From contig NZ_JAKRGH010000026.1 of assembly GCF_022347565.1 (NCBI RefSeq), positions 1 to 64,000 of the forward strand: a stretch of DNA of 64,000 nt. Direction: 5' to 3'. Under the pieces are notes generated by a model, which saw only the letters and a program-made list of their open reading frames with translations, made no database searches and was not told the DNA's origin. This document shows positions 53,132-64,000 of this stretch, piece by piece (the first letter of the stretch is position 1; each line of letters begins with the position of its first letter). Both the position numbers and the translations under genes were made by a program. This stretch comes from Vibrio sp. Of7-15 (GTDB lineage: Bacteria; Pseudomonadota; Gammaproteobacteria; Enterobacterales; Vibrionaceae).

Positions 53132-54226
53132 ATGTCATTAACGCGTCTTATTATTAAAGATTTTCGAAATATTGAAGCCTGTGACTTAACCTTGTCACCA
53201 GGCTTTAATTTTCTTATTGGCCCAAATGGCAGTGGCAAAACCAGTGTACTAGAAGCGTTATACTTGCTGGGGCATGGCCGCTCTTTTAAAAGTTCGTTAA
53301 CTGGACGAGTTATTCGCAATGAGTGCAGTGAACTGTTTGTGCATGGCCGCTTTACTAGCCCTGAGCAATTTGAGTTGCCCATTGGAATAAATAAAAAGCG
53401 TGATGGCACAACAGAGGTTAAAATAGGCGGCGAATCAGGGCAGAAATTGGCGCAACTGGCTCAAGTGCTGCCGTTGCAGCTCATTCATCCGGAAGGGTTT
53501 GAACTATTAACCGATGGTCCTAAATTTCGTCGCGCGTTTATTGATTGGGGCGTGTTTCACGTTGAGCCCGGTTTTTATGAGGCGTGGGGGCGAGTAAAAC
53601 GGTTGTCGAAACAGCGCAATGCGTTATTAAAAACCGCATCAAGCTATCGAGAGCTGAGCTATTGGGATCAGGAATTAGCACAGCTGGCTGAGCAAATTAG
53701 CCAGTGGCGTGCGGATTACATTACTGATATTGCAGAAGCAACTCAGAAAATTTGTCAGGCATTTTTGCCAGAGTTCGAGATCAAGTTGTCGTATTATCGT
53801 GGTTGGGAAAAAGACACCCCGTACGCGGAATTATTACGCGCTAACTTTGAACGTGATAGACAATTGGGCTATACCGTCAGCGGCCCAAATAAAGCTGACT
53901 TAAGAATAAAGGTAGCCGGCACTCCGGTTGAAGATGTGTTGTCTCGAGGTCAGCTCAAACTGATGGTTTGTGCGCTGCGATTAGCTCAAGGACAACATTT
54001 GACTCAAGTGACTGGCAAACAATGTATCTACCTAATCGATGATTTTGCCTCCGAACTGGATAGCCATCGTCGGCAATTGCTGGCGGAATGTTTGCAGCAG
54101 ACTGGCGCACAAGTGTTTGTTAGCTCAATCACTGCTGAGCAGATTGCTGACATGCATGATGAAAATGGCAAAATGTTCCACGTGGAACATGGTAAAATAG
54201 ACCAAGGATTATCAACGCGAGAGTAA
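53132..54226 (+). CDS. recF: DNA replication and repair protein RecF
   Basis: SMC-like ATPase of the RecFOR gap-repair pathway, 364 residues. Walker A is GPNGSGKTS, the signature is [12 protein letters not shown] and Walker B is [13 protein letters not shown]. Its 3' end contains a perfect parS palindrome that encodes MFHVEH. gyrB follows after 3 bp. Confidence 0.97.
   Translation: MSLTRLIIKDFRNIEACDLTLSPGFNFLIGPNGSGKTSVLEALYLLGHGRSFKSSLTGRVIRNECSELFVHGRFTSPEQFELPIGINKKRDGTTEVKIGGESGQKLAQLAQVLPLQLIHPEGFELLTDGPKFRRAFIDWGVFHVEPGFYEAWGRVKRLSKQRNALLKTASSYRELSYWDQELAQLAEQISQWRADYITDIAEATQKICQAFLPEFEIKLSYYRGWEKDTPYAELLRANFERDRQLGYTVSGPNKADLRIKVAGTPVEDVLSRGQLKLMVCALRLAQGQHLTQVTGKQCIYLIDDFASELDSHRRQLLAECLQQTGAQVFVSSITAEQIADMHDENGKMFHVEHGKIDQGLSTRE
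54174..54189. other. parS: parS centromere site inside recF
   Basis: TGTTCCACGTGGAACA is a perfect 16-bp palindrome fitting the bacterial parS consensus (TGTTNCACGTGNAACA). It is about 10.9 kb from oriC, in a genome that carries parAB 2.5-4.4 kb on the other side. The only perfect match I saw in the window. Confidence 0.92.
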
Positions 54227-56647
<2,421 letters not shown>

Positions 56648-56682
56648 TTGACACAAAAAGAGATTTCACATCGATAAACATG

Positions 56683-56717
56683 AAAACACCACTTAACTTT
56701 AAGTGGTGTTTTTTTAT
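56683..56717 (+). terminator. terminator after gyrB
   Basis: A perfect 12-bp stem AAAACACCACTT/AAGTGGTGTTTT with an AACTTT loop and further T-run. Confidence 0.93.
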
Positions 56718-56766
56718 TTGTAGGTTTTTGAAAAATAAAAGGAAGAAAAAATTATTCATTTATTTC

Positions 56767-56794
56767 CTTGAAAAGTGATTGGCCTATCCTTATA
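56767..56794 (+). promoter_or_regulatory. sigma-32 type heat-shock promoter of ibpA
   Basis: CTTGAAA (56767-56773), 12 bp, then ATCCTTATA, which matches the CCCCATNTA -10 of sigma-32 at six of eight fixed positions. About 205 bp before ibpA, leaving a long structured 5' UTR. Confidence 0.6.
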
Positions 56795-56799
56795 TCTAT

Positions 56800-56998
56800 T
56801 TATGAAGAGGACGCCAATAGGGTTCTCTGAAGCGTTTGTCCCACTTTGCTCATGAGAGGAAGTTAAGGGAAAGCACATAATTTGACACTTAGGTTCGTCG
56901 CCATGTCCCAGAGCAACAGTGCCCGTGGAATGACGTTGGATCCCTTAGCTCAACCTTTACTGAGTTAAGACTATTGCTTAATTTTAGAGGATAGTATT
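56800..56998 (+). promoter_or_regulatory. ROSE-like RNA thermometer in the ibpA 5' UTR
   Basis: The last hairpin is ACTAT-TGCTT...AGAGG-ATAGT (56970-56995): it buries the ribosome site AGAGGA opposite TTGCT, with a T-G and a G-G mispair as in ROSE elements. A 9-bp hairpin CTTAGCTCA/TGAGTTAAG (56944-56952, 56961-56969) stacks directly before it, and further pairing potential exists upstream. Melting on heat would expose the ibpA start. ROSE control of ibp genes is established in other proteobacteria. Confidence 0.75.
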
Positions 56999-57439
56999 AT
57001 GCGTAATGTAGATTTCACTCCGTTATACCGTAGCGCCATTGGTTTTGATCGTCTGTTAAACATGATGGAAACCAATTCTAATAAAGGCAGCAATGGCGGT
57101 TACCCTCCGTACAACATCGAACAGCAAGACGAACATCACTACCGTATTACTATGGCAGTGGCGGGCTTTTCTGATGAGCAACTTGATATCACCCAGCAAG
57201 AGAATATGTTGATCGTTCGTGGTCTTCGCGGTGATGAGCAAGAAACCAAAAACTACTTGTACCAAGGCATTGCAGAGCGTGATTTTGAGCGTAAATTCCA
57301 GCTGGCTGATTACGTAAAAGTGATTGGTGCGGACATGGAAAATGGCCTACTTCATGTGGATTTAGAACGAGAAATTCCAGAAGCGATGAAGCCACGTAAA
57401 ATTGCGATTAATGGCAACAAGCTTATTGAAGCAGAATAA
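56999..57439 (+). CDS. ibpA: small heat-shock protein (IbpA/IbpB type)
   Basis: Holdase of 146 residues that coats aggregating proteins. The alpha-crystallin domain spans about 35-125 ([41 protein letters not shown]), flanked by short arms; the C-terminal IxI-like motif is seen as PRKIAING. A single copy is present here, preceded by heat-shock promoter and thermometer elements. Confidence 0.95.
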   Translation: MRNVDFTPLYRSAIGFDRLLNMMETNSNKGSNGGYPPYNIEQQDEHHYRITMAVAGFSDEQLDITQQENMLIVRGLRGDEQETKNYLYQGIAERDFERKFQLADYVKVIGADMENGLLHVDLEREIPEAMKPRKIAINGNKLIEAE

Positions 57440-57471
57440 AGAAAAATTCTGTACCTTAATAACGGTGAATA

Positions 57472-57503
57472 AAAAAAGAGCGCTCATACGGCGCTCTTTT
57501 TGA
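57472..57503. terminator. bidirectional terminator between ibpA and avtA
   Basis: AAAAGAGCGC/GCGCTCTTTT with a 7-nt loop and T-runs on both strands. Confidence 0.9.
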
Positions 57504-57533
57504 TCGTCTTGTATTTTTTATAACACAGGCAGA

Positions 57534-58784
57534 TTACACTTCGGCGTAGGCTTTGGTGACTTCTTCGGCAATGGCGTTAATGCCTTTTTGCATCATTTCT
57601 TCATTTTGTACGTAGTTCATACGCAGGCATTGATGAGCATGATCCCAGTCATCGTCTTGACCAATAAAGAAGTACTCGCCAGGCACAATCAGTACGCCAC
57701 GTGCTTTTAGGCGCTTGTACAGCTCCATGGTGGTGATTGGCAGTTCATCAAACCATAGCCATAAAAACATCGCGCCTTCAGGTTTGTGGATCTTAAAGCG
57801 AGGGTCGGTGATGGCCGTTTGTAACATGGTGATCGCGCTGGTGGCTTTTGCCTGATAAAACGGCTTGATGATGTTTTCACTTACCCGTAATAGATCGCCT
57901 GATTCAATCATGTGATGACCAATAGCAGGACCTAAACTGCCTGGCGCTAAACTAATGATGCCATTTAGGTTCGTAAGCGCTTGGGTGATTTCTTCATTGG
58001 CGATCACGATGCCACAACGCACGCCTGGCAAGCCGAGTTTAGATAAGCTCATGCATAAAATGGTGTTTTCATTCCAGAATGGCGTGACCTCTTCAAAAAT
58101 AATATTTGGGAAAGGAGTGCCATATGCATTGTCGATGATCAGTGGGATATTGTGCTCACGAGCTAATTTATCCAGTTTGCTGATCTCTTCATCCGTCAGA
58201 ACATTACCAGTTGGGTTGGTTGGGCGTGAAGCACAAATTGCGCCTACCGAGTCATCCACTTTTAGCTGGTTGAAATCAACGTGGTATTTGAATAAGCCGT
58301 TCTCTAATAACTCAATTTCTGGGCGGTAAGAAACAAAGCTCTCTTCTTCTAAGCCAGCTTCACCATAGCCAATGTATTCAGGGGCTAATGGCAATAAGAT
58401 TTTTTTCTTCTCCCCATTGGGGAAGGTGCCTGCGAGCAGGTTAAATAAGTAGAAAAAGGCGCTTTGACTGCCATTGGTTAGGCTGATGTTTTTCTCTGAA
58501 ATGTTCCAGCCATAAGTCTCTTTAAGTAGTTTTGCTAATGATTTTACAAAAGCGTCTTTACCTTGCGGGCCATCGTAATTTGCGAGTGCATTAACCAGTT
58601 CACCGGAGTCGAGCATTTTTTGGCTTGCTTGCTGAAAGTAATCAAGCATTTCTGGGATAGCCGCAGGGTTGCCGCCTCCGAGCATGATGGCACCTAGGGT
58701 ACGTAAACCATCATTAAGATCATCCATTAATTGAGTTATACCGGCATAGCGATTAAATTTTTCGCCAAACTTGGAAAATTCCAT
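57534..58784 (-). CDS. avtA: valine--pyruvate aminotransferase
   Basis: PLP fold-I transaminase exchanging valine and pyruvate (alanine and ketoisovalerate). The 416 residues start MEFSKFGEKFNRYAGITQLMDDLNDG; the open frame before 58784 is not conserved. Motifs: GGGNPAAIPEM, TNGSQSAFFYLFNLLAG, the aspartate region IIDNAYGTPFPN and PLP lysine MSLSKLGLPGVRCG. It reads alone, convergent to ibpA. Confidence 0.95.
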   Translation of the reverse strand: MEFSKFGEKFNRYAGITQLMDDLNDGLRTLGAIMLGGGNPAAIPEMLDYFQQASQKMLDSGELVNALANYDGPQGKDAFVKSLAKLLKETYGWNISEKNISLTNGSQSAFFYLFNLLAGTFPNGEKKKILLPLAPEYIGYGEAGLEEESFVSYRPEIELLENGLFKYHVDFNQLKVDDSVGAICASRPTNPTGNVLTDEEISKLDKLAREHNIPLIIDNAYGTPFPNIIFEEVTPFWNENTILCMSLSKLGLPGVRCGIVIANEEITQALTNLNGIISLAPGSLGPAIGHHMIESGDLLRVSENIIKPFYQAKATSAITMLQTAITDPRFKIHKPEGAMFLWLWFDELPITTMELYKRLKARGVLIVPGEYFFIGQDDDWDHAHQCLRMNYVQNEEMMQKGINAIAEEVTKAYAEV

Positions 58785-58912
58785 TACGACTCTGGCCTCA
58801 TTGCATTGGGTTATTTTATTGTAAGAAAAACTCAACATACCTGATTGCCAGTGAGACTTAAAGTACAAGGTTTAACTTATAATTAATTTATACAATAGGA
58901 GAGAACGGTCGA

Positions 58913-58936
58913 AACAGGCACCAGTTCGTGCCTGTT
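58913..58936 (-). terminator. hairpin after the MalS-like gene
   Basis: A perfect 9-bp stem AACAGGCAC/GTGCCTGTT with a 6-nt loop just past the stop; the T-tail (TTTC) is short, so termination may be weak. Confidence 0.6.
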
Positions 58937-58943
58937 GCGTAGA

Positions 58944-60689
58944 CTATTTGTTGGTTTGATGACCGCTGAAAACCACCATGACTTTGTCGTTTTCAAGCTG
59001 GCGACTAAAGGCATCGTAATTTTGATTAGACAAATTTTGATGCTTGCCTGCCCCGAGAGCGGGATGTTTGGCTCTAAATTTCAGGAGTTTTTTCCAATGG
59101 GCTCGCAGTTGTTGTTGGTGGCGAGTTAATGAATCCCATGGCATCGGTGAAAAATTTCCTTGGCGGAGATCTGAGCCACTTGGCCCTCTTTGCCTTGCAA
59201 TTTCATCTCCATAAAATAAGCGAATAGGCCCAGATTGCAGGGCGAGTAAGGTGCTTGCTAACTGTTGTTGTTCCAGTTGAGTAGTGTATTGCTGCCAAAA
59301 TAAATGTTCTTCAGGAGAGGACAGATAACTGATCTCGGTTTTGGCTGTATTGGTGTCAAACAGGGCTTGAGGCTGTGTGAAACAGTGTTGAGCTGCACTT
59401 GCCACTTGTTGTGTGGTGGTTGAGTCTAGGGTGAAACGAAGCGCATTTTTGGGGGTACTTGAGCTGCCAATAAGAATGAAATCTGTCTCGTTATTTTGTG
59501 TGTAGCGGTATTTTTGCTGCCATTGAGACAACGCTTGTTGGCTGCGCTGTTGCAGTAACGCTAACGTGTGTTCGGTGGCAGAGTCATCATTAATATAGAA
59601 GCCATCAATACCGTAATCTTCAACCCACTGAGTGAGCCATTCCACAATGTATTCAGGGGCGCTGGTATATGGTTGTGATTGGGCATAAGTATCGAGTTTG
59701 TGCTGATAAAACTTAGGAAGTTGAGCTTCACTTGTACTATGTGCCTGGCTGTACCACGCTGAATGCCACCATTGAGAAGAGGTCGATGATGGGGAAAAAT
59801 CACGTGCGGCGGACCAGTTTTGATTCTTAGTTGAGGCGCTGTCGCTTGGTGTCCAGTCTGACCAAAAATCCGGTAATGCTTGCAGATTGGATGGTGAGCC
59901 TATGTGGTACTGCTGCATATCGGTGAGGGTTGGATGCTTGGCTGGGCTTAACTCGATATCCCAAATCACACGTATACCTAAAGCATGAGCCTGATCCATC
60001 AATTGTTTGAGCTCTCGGTTGGTTCCCATGCTGGCGTCTAAACGCGTCCAATCAAGGGCACTGCCACCAGCGTAAGGGTAGAGCTTAAAGTCTCCGTCTC
60101 CCCCAACGACCCAGCCGTGGACTTGTTCAATGGGTGAGCTGATCCATAACGCATTCACCCCCAGTTCAGCGAGATAATCCAGTTTTTGAGTTAGGCCGAC
60201 TAAATCCCCACCATGAAAAGTGCCGATATTTTGTTGATTATCTTTACTGCGACTGTAGCTGTGATCGTTAACGGTTTTGCCGTTATAAAAGCGATCGGTG
60301 GCTACGTAGTAAAAGGTGGCGTTGTTCCAGTTAAACTCTGGTTTTGTGGCGGTGGCGGATTCAAGCAACAACACGCCTCCACTGCGTTTTCCGGGTAATA
60401 ACGTGATGTGATTATCGATCACTTGAGCTTGTTTACCTGTGTAGGCATCTTTCACCCATTCGCCGTTAGAGAAGGTGGAAGAGACATCAACCGTGACTGG
60501 TTTTATCGTTATTTTGTGGCACTGGGCATGTATTGGGGTCGCCAGTGTGTTGGTAGCCGATGAAGGAGGCGTGATCTCATGAGCGGTAATTTGGCTTTGT
60601 GCTGAGTGTGGTTCTGATGTTGAGCTGGTGGTACTGCACCCTGAAAGTATGGCGGCCGAGATCAGAATGGCACAAAGGTGGTTGTTCAT
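58944..60689 (-). CDS. MalS-like GH13 lipoprotein, apparently catalytically inactive
   Basis: A 581-residue protein with a lipoprotein signal (MNNHLCAILISAAILSGC, Cys18) and clear kinship to periplasmic alpha-amylase MalS: NATFYYVATDRFYNG near 123, LGVNALWISSPIEQVHGWV near 176, TQWVEDYGIDGF near 353 and FRAKHPALGAGKH near 538. The GH13 catalytic positions are replaced. Region II GFRxD reads GFYIN, so the Arg becomes Tyr and the nucleophile Asp becomes Asn367. The region III acid GE reads GS (Ser409). Region IV HD reads PE (459-460). Region I NH reads SP (248-249). The reading frame is intact, which speaks against a decaying gene. It probably binds glucans or another protein at the membrane; the function is unknown. 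It stands alone, with no maltose genes nearby. Confidence 0.85.
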   Translation of the reverse strand: MNNHLCAILISAAILSGCSTTSSTSEPHSAQSQITAHEITPPSSATNTLATPIHAQCHKITIKPVTVDVSSTFSNGEWVKDAYTGKQAQVIDNHITLLPGKRSGGVLLLESATATKPEFNWNNATFYYVATDRFYNGKTVNDHSYSRSKDNQQNIGTFHGGDLVGLTQKLDYLAELGVNALWISSPIEQVHGWVVGGDGDFKLYPYAGGSALDWTRLDASMGTNRELKQLMDQAHALGIRVIWDIELSPAKHPTLTDMQQYHIGSPSNLQALPDFWSDWTPSDSASTKNQNWSAARDFSPSSTSSQWWHSAWYSQAHSTSEAQLPKFYQHKLDTYAQSQPYTSAPEYIVEWLTQWVEDYGIDGFYINDDSATEHTLALLQQRSQQALSQWQQKYRYTQNNETDFILIGSSSTPKNALRFTLDSTTTQQVASAAQHCFTQPQALFDTNTAKTEISYLSSPEEHLFWQQYTTQLEQQQLASTLLALQSGPIRLFYGDEIARQRGPSGSDLRQGNFSPMPWDSLTRHQQQLRAHWKKLLKFRAKHPALGAGKHQNLSNQNYDAFSRQLENDKVMVVFSGHQTNK

Positions 60690-60860
60690 GAAAATCAGAA
60701 TCCCTTCACTTATTTAATAGCAATCAATTTATAACGTCACTTAGAGTATAGATTTATCCGCGTTGTGCAAGAAAACTGCATCAGGCTGGGATTAAGACAC
60801 GTAAGAGAGAGAAAAAAGCCCCGCAAGTGCGAGGCTTAGTATCGAAAAACGTAAACTATC
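60690..60860. other. gap between glyS and the MalS-like gene, with the glyS terminator
   Basis: On the minus strand AAGCCTCGC/GCGGGGCTT (60816-60837, one T-G pair, ACTT loop) followed by TTTTCTCTC ends the glyQS transcript. The rest of the gap must hold the promoter of the MalS-like gene, which I could not place. Confidence 0.75.
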
Positions 60861-62927
60861 TTACTTCTGTAGAAGCGAGATATCGGCAATCTGTAGGAAA
60901 AGATTACGCAGGTTGTTCAGTAGGGTTAGACGATTCTTCTTCAGAGCTTCGTCATCCGCCATCACCATTACGTTGTCGAAGAACGCATCTACAGGCTCAC
61001 GCAGATCAGCTAACTTGCTTAGGGCTTCTTGGTAGTTGCCTGTTGCAAATGCTGGCTCTAGCGCTTCTGTCATTACTTCAACGTTTTCAGCCAGCGCTTT
61101 TTCTGCTTCTTCTTGAAGAAGTGCAAGATCGATTTCTTGAGCAAGCTCACCATCAAATTTCGCTAGGATGTTACCCACACGTTTGTTGGCAGCGGCTAGC
61201 GCTTCAGCAGCTTCTAATTCGCGGAAGTGAGATACTGCTTTCACACGTTGATCAAAATCAGCTGGTTTGGTTGGACGACGAGCCAGTACCGCTTGGATGA
61301 TATCAATGCTGAAACCAGCGTCTTGGTACCATGCACGGAAACGACCTAGCATGAAGTCGATAACGTCTGCTTCTACGTTGTCGTTGGTTAGCTTGTCACC
61401 TAGTAGCTCTTTCGCTTTTGCGATGAGATCCGTTAGGTCTAGGTTGTAGCCATTCTCAACGATGATACGTAGTACACCCAGAGACGCACGACGAAGTGCA
61501 AATGGGTCAGAACCCTTAGGTGCTTGGCCAATACCGAAGATACCTACGATAGTGTCTAGCTTATCTGCCATCGCAACAGCTGAAGAAATGCCTGTGCTTG
61601 GTAGGTCATCACCCGCGAAACGAGGCATGTACTGCTCGTAAAGCGCTAGGGCAACTTGCTCGTCTTCGCCATCGTGTGTGGCGTAGTGCATGCCCATCAC
61701 ACCTTGCGTATCCGTAAATTCGAATACCATCGAGGTCATTAGGTCACATTTAGCCAGTAGACCTGCGCGTTTCGACTTTTCAACATCAGCATCGATTTTT
61801 TCAGCAATGTAGCCAGCAAGCTCAGTGATACGATCCGTTTTGTCTTTGATAGTACCAAGCTGCTTTTGGAAGATAGCTTGTTCTAACTCAGGCAGGCGAT
61901 CAATTAGCGGGCGCTTACGGTCAGTGTTGAAGAAGAACTCTGCATCCGCAAGACGTGGACGTACAACCTTCTCGTTACCTTCGATAACGTGGCGAGGCTC
62001 TTTCGATTCGATGTTCGATACGAAGATAAAGTTAGGTAGCAGCTTCTTGTTTTCGTCGTAAACAGGGAAGTATTTCTGATCACCTTTCATGGTGTAAACC
62101 AGAGCTTCAGAAGGGACTTTTAGGAACTCTTCTTCGAACTTCGCCGTCAGTACCACTGGCCATTCAACCAGAGACGTCACTTCTTCAACAAGATCATCTT
62201 CTAAGTCTGCGATACCACCAACAGCCGCCGCTGCTTTTTGTGAGTCTGCCAGGATGATGGCTTTACGCGCTTCGTAATCTGCCATTACTTTACCGCGTTC
62301 TTCTAAGATCGCAGGGTATTGATCCGCAGATTCGATCGTGAACTCTTGCTCACCCATGAAACGGTGACCACGAATAGTACGAGCAGAAGCAACGCCTAGG
62401 ATTTCACCTTCGATAAGCTCGTCACCAAGCAGCACCGTTAGTGTTTTTACTGGACGGATAAATTGCGTATCTGAGTTACCCCAGCGCATTGCTTTAGGAA
62501 TTGGCAGGCCTGCAAGTGCTTTTGCCGCGATATCCATCACCAATTCTTGAACTGGTTTGCCAGCCACTTCTTGTTTAAAAAGAAGCCATTCGCCTTTGTC
62601 TGTTTTTAGACGTTCAGCTTGGTCAACAGTAATGCCGTTACCACGAGCCCAGCCTTGAGCCGCTTTGGTTGGGTTACCGTCAGCATCGAATGCTACCGAT
62701 ACCGCTGGGCCACGCTTTTCAACGATTTTGTCGGCTTGACCTTCAGCAAGGCTAGCGACTTTAAGAGCAAGACGACGAGGGGCTGCGTACCACTTAACGC
62801 CTTCGTGAGAAAGCTCTGCACCTTTTAAACCCGCTTCAAAGTTTGCTGCAAATGCTTCTGCTAGAGAACGAAGTGCCGTTGGTGGTAGCTCTTCTGTACC
62901 CAGTTCAATTAGAAAATTCTTCGCCAT
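60861..62927 (-). CDS. glyS: glycyl-tRNA synthetase beta subunit
   Basis: Tetrameric (alpha2beta2) GlyRS beta subunit carrying the HD-type and anticodon/tRNA-binding parts; 688 residues, the usual size. Starts [22 protein letters not shown] and contains [24 protein letters not shown]. Two bp after glyQ. Confidence 0.97.
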   Translation of the reverse strand: MAKNFLIELGTEELPPTALRSLAEAFAANFEAGLKGAELSHEGVKWYAAPRRLALKVASLAEGQADKIVEKRGPAVSVAFDADGNPTKAAQGWARGNGITVDQAERLKTDKGEWLLFKQEVAGKPVQELVMDIAAKALAGLPIPKAMRWGNSDTQFIRPVKTLTVLLGDELIEGEILGVASARTIRGHRFMGEQEFTIESADQYPAILEERGKVMADYEARKAIILADSQKAAAAVGGIADLEDDLVEEVTSLVEWPVVLTAKFEEEFLKVPSEALVYTMKGDQKYFPVYDENKKLLPNFIFVSNIESKEPRHVIEGNEKVVRPRLADAEFFFNTDRKRPLIDRLPELEQAIFQKQLGTIKDKTDRITELAGYIAEKIDADVEKSKRAGLLAKCDLMTSMVFEFTDTQGVMGMHYATHDGEDEQVALALYEQYMPRFAGDDLPSTGISSAVAMADKLDTIVGIFGIGQAPKGSDPFALRRASLGVLRIIVENGYNLDLTDLIAKAKELLGDKLTNDNVEADVIDFMLGRFRAWYQDAGFSIDIIQAVLARRPTKPADFDQRVKAVSHFRELEAAEALAAANKRVGNILAKFDGELAQEIDLALLQEEAEKALAENVEVMTEALEPAFATGNYQEALSKLADLREPVDAFFDNVMVMADDEALKKNRLTLLNNLRNLFLQIADISLLQK

Positions 62928-62929
62928 GA

Positions 62930-63850
62930 TTACTTCTCCTCATCCTTCTTACACATTGGGAAGCCAAGTGCTTCACGTGACGCGTAGTATGCTTGTGCAA
63001 CTTCTTTGGTTAGGTTGCGAATACGAAGGATGTAACGCTGACGCTCAGTTACTGAGATTGCTTTACGTGCATCAAGTAGGTTGAACGCGTGGCCAGCTTT
63101 AAGAATGCGCTCGTAAGCTGGTAGAGGAAGTGGTTTCTCTAGCTCAAGCAGTTCTTTGGTTTCTTTCTCACACTGATCGAAGAAAGCAAATAGGAAATCC
63201 ACATCTGCGTGTTCGAAGTTGTACGTCGATTGTTCAACTTCGTTTTGGTGGAAAATATCACCGTAAGTCACTTTGCTGCCGTCTGGCGCGATGTTCCAAA
63301 CTAAGTCGTACACTGAATCTACTTCTTGAATGTACATAGCAAGACGTTCGATACCGTAAGTGATTTCACCGGTTACTGGCTTACACTCAAGACCACCTAC
63401 TTGTTGGAAGTAAGTAAACTGAGTTACTTCCATGCCGTTTAGCCATACTTCCCAGCCAAGGCCCCATGCACCTAGTGTTGGGTTTTCCCAGTTGTCTTCT
63501 ACGAAGCGGATGTCGTGTACTTGCGTATCAACACCTAATGCTTCTAGTGAACCTAGGTACAGTTCTTGGATGTTGTCTGGAGATGGTTTTAGCGCTACTT
63601 GGAACTGGTAGTAGTGCTGTAGACGGTTCGGGTTTTCACCGTAGCGGCCATCAGTAGGACGACGAGACGGTTGAACGTAAGCGGTCGACATTGGCTCAGG
63701 GCCAAGCGCGCGTAAACATGTCATTGGGTGAGAAGTACCTGCACCTACTTCCATGTCTAGTGGTTGTACAATGGTGCAGCCTTGTTGGGCCCAATAATCC
63801 TGAAGGGTGAGGATCATGCCCTGAAAGGTTTTGATATCGAATTTTTGCAT
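62930..63850 (-). CDS. glyQ: glycyl-tRNA synthetase alpha subunit
   Basis: Class II catalytic subunit of the tetrameric GlyRS, 306 residues: [25 protein letters not shown]..., motif 2 region [25 protein letters not shown]. Cotranscribed with glyS. A possible -10 TATACT (63898-63903, minus strand) lies about 50 bp upstream without a clear -35. Confidence 0.97.
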   Translation of the reverse strand: MQKFDIKTFQGMILTLQDYWAQQGCTIVQPLDMEVGAGTSHPMTCLRALGPEPMSTAYVQPSRRPTDGRYGENPNRLQHYYQFQVALKPSPDNIQELYLGSLEALGVDTQVHDIRFVEDNWENPTLGAWGLGWEVWLNGMEVTQFTYFQQVGGLECKPVTGEITYGIERLAMYIQEVDSVYDLVWNIAPDGSKVTYGDIFHQNEVEQSTYNFEHADVDFLFAFFDQCEKETKELLELEKPLPLPAYERILKAGHAFNLLDARKAISVTERQRYILRIRNLTKEVAQAYYASREALGFPMCKKDEEK

Positions 63851-63950
63851 AGTCAGGCTCGCGCGATCTTATCAAAGAAAAAAGAAAATAACGCTCAAGT
63901 ATAACCTGATGAACCCATGGCGAGTAGGGGGAAATGTTGTTATTTCAAAC

Positions 63951-64000
63951 AGTATTATGCCCCAAGAATGGGGTTTTATGGCTGTTTAGGTGATTTTCAT
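63951..64000 (+). terminator. possible terminator at the right edge
   Basis: CCCCA-AGAA-TGGGG (63961-63974) followed by TTTTAT could end a rightward transcript, but no gene in the window would feed it, so support is weak. Confidence 0.3.

Noticed and set aside
62966-62985. Second parS-like site in glyQ (GCTTCACGTGACGC)
   Set aside because: Only about 12 of 16 positions fit parS and the palindrome is broken, so it is a chance CACGTG core.

Overview
The window is the replication-origin region of the main chromosome of a gamma-proteobacterium, almost certainly a member of the Vibrionaceae. Supporting this are the mnmG-oriC-mioC arrangement with E. coli-like 13-mers and DnaA boxes, chromosomal parAB beside rsmG-mnmG, a three-gene amino-acid ABC operon between rpmH and dnaA, an intact ilvLGMEDA operon, and protein sequences that look Vibrio-like throughout. 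I saw no phage, IS element, CRISPR array or tRNA gene. One rRNA-type promoter fires off the left edge.

Left part (1-29.9 kb): yrdA, then a leftward tsaC-hemF-aroE-DUF1488 group. purEK lies behind a PurR box and meets a leftward LysM-dprA-smg-yrdD group. Next come def-fmt-rsmB-trkA-trkH rightward, a YqfA-type membrane protein with a palindrome resembling a FabR operator, a Spo0M-like protein and an orphan GntR regulator. Then follow a 51-codon small ORF in its own terminated, structured transcription unit, yihD, ccoG, srkA-dsbA, comM leftward, and the attenuated ilv operon.

Centre (29.9-43.1 kb): an XRE regulator, a gene-free stretch that may encode a small RNA, glmU, the nine-gene ATP synthase operon, parB-parA, rsmG and mnmG, all read leftward away from oriC. 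oriC fills 43.1-43.53 kb.

Right part (43.5-64 kb): mioC, mnmE, yidC-yidD-rnpA-rpmH and the ABC transporter read leftward. From 50.6 kb the dnaA-dnaN-recF-gyrB group reads rightward, and a perfect parS palindrome lies inside the end of recF. Then come ibpA (heat-shock promoter plus ROSE-like RNA thermometer), avtA, a MalS-like lipoprotein lacking the usual GH13 catalytic residues, and glyQS.

Most genes are textbook housekeeping. The most unusual items are the structured 51-codon unit (17.1-17.4 kb), the apparently dead MalS-like lipoprotein (58.9-60.7 kb), the candidate sRNA (30.06-30.15 kb), the FabR-like operator (15.2 kb) and the rnpA start without ATG or Shine-Dalgarno sequence. All family assignments come from reading the sequence and from memory; no database search was run.
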